This document shows positions 61,416-64,000 of a stretch of 64,000 nt of DNA, one piece after another (position 1 is the stretch's first letter; each line of letters starts with the position of its first letter). Below the pieces are notes generated by a model. The model had not been told where the DNA came from, did no database searches, and worked only from the letters and a program-made list of their open reading frames with translations. The position numbers were made by a program, and so were the translations under genes. Origin of the DNA: Shewanella psychrophila (lineage in GTDB: Bacteria > Pseudomonadota > Gammaproteobacteria > Enterobacterales > Shewanellaceae); the NCBI RefSeq assembly GCF_002005305.1, contig NZ_CP014782.1, positions 3,844,001 to 3,908,000 on the forward strand. Reading direction: 5' to 3'.

Positions 61416-61533
61416 GTATAACGCCTCACTTAGGAACAAATACCGCAGGCTAAAATTCAGGGACACAGCGACTGGAAGCCTGCGAGTATTTGCCCCAGAG
61501 TGTGCTTCGCGCGGCCTATCCTTATTTGTTAGG
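61416..61533 (-). repeat. integron attC site (complete, 118 bp)
   Basis: Outer cores CCTAACAAATAAG and GCGTTATAC (gene direction). Inner complementary arms AAATACTCGCAGGC and GCCTGCGGTATTT give a long folded stem. Homologous in its ends to the sites at 60126 and 63762. It belongs to the zinc-ribbon gene; that gene's last codons lie inside it. Confidence 0.85.
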
Positions 61534-61812
61534 TTTTTCTGCAAGTTTAAGTTGATGAACTAAAGTCATAAACACAAATAAAGTCATAAACTGGGCTACA
61601 GAATATGCATGTGGTACGCCGAACTCAAACAAGATAGGGCCTAATATCTTAAAATGAAAGACTATCATCGGAATAAAGCCAATTAGGGAGTACTTTATGT
61701 TCATAGAGTGCTTTAATCTTTCTTTGCAACATGGGCATGTCTTTATCCTGCCAAAAGAAAAATTCACTTTTGAAAAATACTTGATGGTTCCATTGCATGA
61801 TGGACAATACAT
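61522..61812 (-). CDS. zinc-ribbon small membrane protein, integron cassette gene
   Basis: 96 residues. Two CxxC pairs at the N-terminus (CPSC and CPCC, 23 residues apart) form a zinc ribbon. Two hydrophobic segments follow (YSLIGFIPMIVFHFKILGPILF and AQFMTLFVFMTLVHQL). The C-terminal PNK and stop are encoded by the attC core, as in the VOC gene. Function unknown. Confidence 0.7.
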   Translation of the reverse strand: MYCPSCNGTIKYFSKVNFSFGRIKTCPCCKERLKHSMNIKYSLIGFIPMIVFHFKILGPILFEFGVPHAYSVAQFMTLFVFMTLVHQLKLAEKPNK

Positions 61813-61828
61813 ACTACTTCCTTGTGAC

Positions 61829-61858
61829 GCCTAACACCGCCAACAATCATGGAGTTGT
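61829..61858 (-). repeat. short or degenerate attC-like site
   Basis: In gene direction a GTTAGGC core is present, preceded by GTTGGCGGT and, overlapping the stop region of the next gene, ACAAC; arms CAAC/GTTG can pair. The second RYYYAAC core is not convincing. Position between two cassette genes supports it. Confidence 0.4.
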
Positions 61859-62083
61859 CACCGCGATTGCTGCGACCATTGCAAGAAACGCGACAGCTGA
61901 CGGAGTCGGCTTGCTTAGCCTCGAATATGTGGCATACATACGCCTAGGCTTGAACATAGCTAATGCTGAAACCACCATACCAAAAACTAACATAAAAGTA
62001 GTTAAATTTGGAGTCCGATCCCGAACAGAAAAATACTCACTCAGCCATGCAGGAAAGAAAAATGAGTAAGGAAGATAAAGCAC
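61847..62083 (-). CDS. small hydrophobic protein, integron cassette gene
   Basis: 78 residues from a GTG start, with two or three membrane segments (LYLPYSFFFPAWL, LTTFMLVFGMVVSALAMF and PSAVAFLAMVAAIAVTT). No ribosome site is clear, so the start is uncertain; the frame is open nine codons further upstream. No family recognised. The opposite strand also has an open frame here but it is a shadow. Confidence 0.45.
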   Translation of the reverse strand: MLYLPYSFFFPAWLSEYFSVRDRTPNLTTFMLVFGMVVSALAMFKPRRMYATYSRLSKPTPSAVAFLAMVAAIAVTTP

Positions 62084-62220
62084 AATAAAAATAATCCATG
62101 CAATATACTCTCAAACTATTGTCCCTCTGATATTCTTTCGGGCAGCAATGTTTACTCTAGTAATATAAAAACATAGATTATGATGCCAAATGTGAAAAGT
62201 AAAATATCGCCTCCTTTTGA

Positions 62221-62287
62221 CACACAACGCCACTGTCAACTGTCGGAGTCGGCAGTTGCTGGAGATCAGAATAGACGCCTGTTATGC
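62221..62287 (-). repeat. integron attC site (compact, 67 bp)
   Basis: Gene direction: GCATAACAGGCG ... GGCGTTGTGTG. Between them a stem with arms CAACTGCCGA and TCGGACAGTTG-like complement. The methyltransferase stop codon TAA lies inside the first core. Confidence 0.75.
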
Positions 62288-62869
62288 ATTGCTTGCAACT
62301 CCCATTAACACTTGCATTGTGCCTTTTTCACTTGTTAGCGAAAACTCTTCTGCAACACGTATCAGTGAAAGACCTACATTTGAATAGGCATTTGTAATTA
62401 TTTCATTGGTAAAACCAAAATCATCATCCTCATGACTTCGCTTCCAATCCCACTGGATAAATATACCGCCTTCCTTTAAAAGAAGCTTAAGGTCGGATAA
62501 TATTTTCTCGTAATCAGGAACAAAAGCACAAACAGATGACGCAACAATTAAATCAAAACCAGGCTTAAAAATAGGATTCTCATTGATCGAGTTTCTTGAA
62601 ATTTCCCATGATAGTGAATTTACATTATGGATATTCTTATTCTTTAACACTTCAATCATTTTTGGTGATGAATCTATAGCAACTACTGAAGATGCTACAC
62701 GAGCTATTTTTTCTGTTAGTTGTCCAGTTCCACAGCCAAAGTCTAAAACATTTAAACCTTCTAGACTTATAAATTCACACAGTGAATCAAAAGCTATTTT
62801 TGAATACTCGATTACATCGGAATTTGAATCCCAACCATCAGCGTAATCATCCCAACTATCACTCATCAT
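62282..62869 (-). CDS. class I SAM-dependent methyltransferase, integron cassette gene
   Basis: 195 residues. Motif I is VLDFGCGTGQLTEKIA, motif II region VVAIDSSPKMIEVLK, motif IV FDLIVASSVCAFVPDYEKIL, followed by LKEGGIFIQWDWKR. An N-terminal WDDYADGWDSNSD segment is common in small-molecule methyltransferases of this type. Substrate unknown. The stop is provided by its attC. It is unrelated by eye to the split methyltransferase at 52-54 kb. Confidence 0.85.
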   Translation of the reverse strand: MMSDSWDDYADGWDSNSDVIEYSKIAFDSLCEFISLEGLNVLDFGCGTGQLTEKIARVASSVVAIDSSPKMIEVLKNKNIHNVNSLSWEISRNSINENPIFKPGFDLIVASSVCAFVPDYEKILSDLKLLLKEGGIFIQWDWKRSHEDDDFGFTNEIITNAYSNVGLSLIRVAEEFSLTSEKGTMQVLMGVASNA

Positions 62870-62910
62870 ATTTTCCTATTCTTGAAACCGTTCACAACTG
62901 CATAGACATA

Positions 62911-63761
62911 ATGACTCCCCGCGAGGTGCTAGCCTCCAAGTTCGTGGGTTAGTCCAAAATAGTTAAATTGTCCACCAGAGCCATACTGTATTTGTGACCA
63001 TACAATATTACAAAGGAGGCTAGCATGGAAAACATAGCATAATTTTTATTGGTTTAGACACTCATAAAGAGTTTATTGAAATTGCCTATGCTGAAGATGG
63101 ACGAGAGCATAGCCCTGTACACCTAGGCAGAGTTCCCAGCAACAAGGCTCAACTGCGTAAACTTGCTCGACAATTCGAGTCTAAATACCCTCAAGCAACA
63201 CTACACTTTGTCTATGAAGCGGGGCCTTGTGGCTACTGGGCCTATCGATTTTTAACTAACTTAGAGCACCTCTGTGATGTCGCTATCAAAGGCTAATACA
63301 ACGAGGTAAGCACTACAATGTTATCGTCACAGCCATAGCAAGAGAGATGATCGCATTTATCTGGGCAATATCCAGAGAGGTCATGCTCAGTCCAGTAGAT
63401 CCCAAACAGAGAATCGCAAGGATGCCAGCATGAGCTAGATCTTGATAGCAGTGATAAAAGAGTTATCACAAGTTTAGAGTTAATGCATCGGGTCAAGCAT
63501 CGGAAATAGTACAAATACCGACGGCGTTAGGCTGGCCACTTTTGCGAGAAAGTAGCTCCTCGTTCATAGACTGAAGTTAGGTACCACGTCGAAAAAAGTA
63601 AGGTTGGCGCTGCACACCTTAGGGTGAGTAATCCACTGATATCAGTATGAAAACCGACGAATATACTTGCTTCATCTGGTGTATTAACTCATCTAACTAT
63701 GAGTAATGGTGCTAAATAAAATGGCAGGGATCGGTATGTTTAACTTGACGTGGGGAGTCAT
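62911..63761 (+). mobile_element. IS110/IS1111-like element remnant inserted at an attC
   Basis: Bounded by inverted ATGACTCCCC (62911-62920) and GGGGAGTCAT (63752-63761). The N-terminal part of a DEDD transposase is seen from about 63043: IFIGLDTHKEFIEIAYAED (first Asp) and LHFVYEAGPCGYWAYRFL (Glu), ending with TAA at 63296. From about 63299 a C-terminal piece follows in another frame: LIQRGKHYNVIVTAIAREMIAFIWA. The middle of the gene is deleted, and a one-base loss also breaks the start. The right end touches an attC core, as known for the IS1111-attC group. Confidence 0.75.
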
Positions 63762-63861
63762 ACCAACGCCTCGTTAAGAAACAAATAATTGTTGGCTAAA
63801 ATAAGCGACGCAGGAGCAAAAGCCAACTGTTATTTGTCCTGCTTGAACGATTTGTTGAACG
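63762..63861 (-). repeat. integron attC site
   Basis: About 100 bp. Gene direction: CGTTCAACAAATCG ... ACGAGGCGTTGG. Inner arms AATAACAGTTGGC and GCCAACAATTATTT are almost perfectly complementary. Closely related to the site at 61416. The IS1111-like remnant abuts its outer core. Confidence 0.8.
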
Positions 63862-63962
63862 AAGCCGCTGTGCGGCAGAAGAGATAACAAGCCTCTTTGC
63901 TCTACCATCCTAAATACTTTCTAGAGGCGATCAATTTTGATCGCTAACCTAGGAGTATTGTC

Positions 63963-64000
63963 ATGAACACACCTGAACAGCAACGCTTTGATTCTCTTTA
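63963..64000 (+). CDS. start of a probable recombinase/integrase gene, cut by window end
   Basis: Ribosome site AGGAG seven bases before the ATG. Only 12 full codons are visible (MNTPEQQRFDSL). From memory this resembles the N-terminus of tyrosine recombinases that accompany IS91-type elements in marine gammaproteobacteria. Opposite in direction to the cassettes, so it is not a cassette gene in this array. Confidence 0.35.
   Translation, partial: MNTPEQQRFDSL

Noticed and set aside
61797..62069. 90-codon plus-strand frame opposite two cassette genes
   Set aside because: It crosses a cassette boundary and an attC-like site, against the direction of all other cassettes.
63293..63514. 73-codon minus-strand frame within the IS110-like remnant
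   Set aside because: It is the reverse of the C-terminal piece of the transposase.

Overview
The window reads as a chromosomal segment of a marine gammaproteobacterium, most likely a Shewanella. The reasons are the divergent typA/glnA pair followed by ntrB-ntrC, a 16S-tRNA-Ile-tRNA-Ala-23S-5S operon with gammaproteobacterial boxA leaders, gmhB lying upstream of an rRNA operon, ATACCAAT-type inverted repeats, and IS630, ISAs1, IS4 and IS110-like elements. The genus is inferred from gene content and general protein resemblance. No database search was possible.

Layout. (1) 1-2.7 kb: the end of a polyketide/fatty-acid-like cluster with a FabG-type reductase (cut by the window start), a ketosynthase and a small exported helical-repeat protein; this resembles the end of an aryl polyene cluster. 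(2) 2.7-12.7 kb: housekeeping genes (azoreductase, 2OG-Fe(II) oxygenase, a minus-strand group yihY-pip-lipoprotein-dtd-thioesterase, two small envelope genes, a membrane polyferredoxin and typA/bipA). (3) 12.8-21.5 kb: nitrogen-control region. glnA has visible sigma-54 and NtrC sites, and ntrB-ntrC are preceded by an NtrC palindrome. Between them lie an exported aromatic/Gly-rich protein, a dicarboxylate-type symporter and a DUF4124 protein. (4) 21.6-25.9 kb: a LysR regulator, a UbiC-like protein and two decayed IS630 copies plus a MITE-like pair of the same ends. (5) 26-32 kb: a complete rRNA operon on the minus strand.

(6) 32.2-48.8 kb: a three-gene surface cluster on the minus strand. It encodes a 4,079-residue exported protein with about 27 DUF11-like repeats, a large outer-membrane beta-barrel protein (frameshifted near its C-terminus) and an OmpA-like peptidoglycan-binding lipoprotein. 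It sits between gmhB and the rRNA operon. (7) 49.7-52 kb: gmhB and an aminopeptidase P homologue.

(8) 52.1-64 kb: a mobile region. A methyltransferase gene is split by an ISAs1-family element with a 10-bp target duplication. Next come a CesT-like type III secretion chaperone and a translationally coupled 856-residue candidate effector whose second half looks like a GT-B glycosyltransferase. After an IS4 element there is a stretch of integron gene cassettes with attC sites, all carried on the minus strand and without an integrase in the window. They encode a VOC protein, a low-molecular-weight tyrosine phosphatase with a tiny coupled upstream gene, small membrane proteins and a SAM methyltransferase. 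An IS1111/IS110-like remnant sits at one attC, and the window ends in the start of a probable recombinase gene.

The best candidates for something undescribed are the orphan chaperone/effector pair (54.6-57.6 kb) and the giant repeat protein/barrel/OmpA-lipoprotein operon (32.2-48.8 kb).
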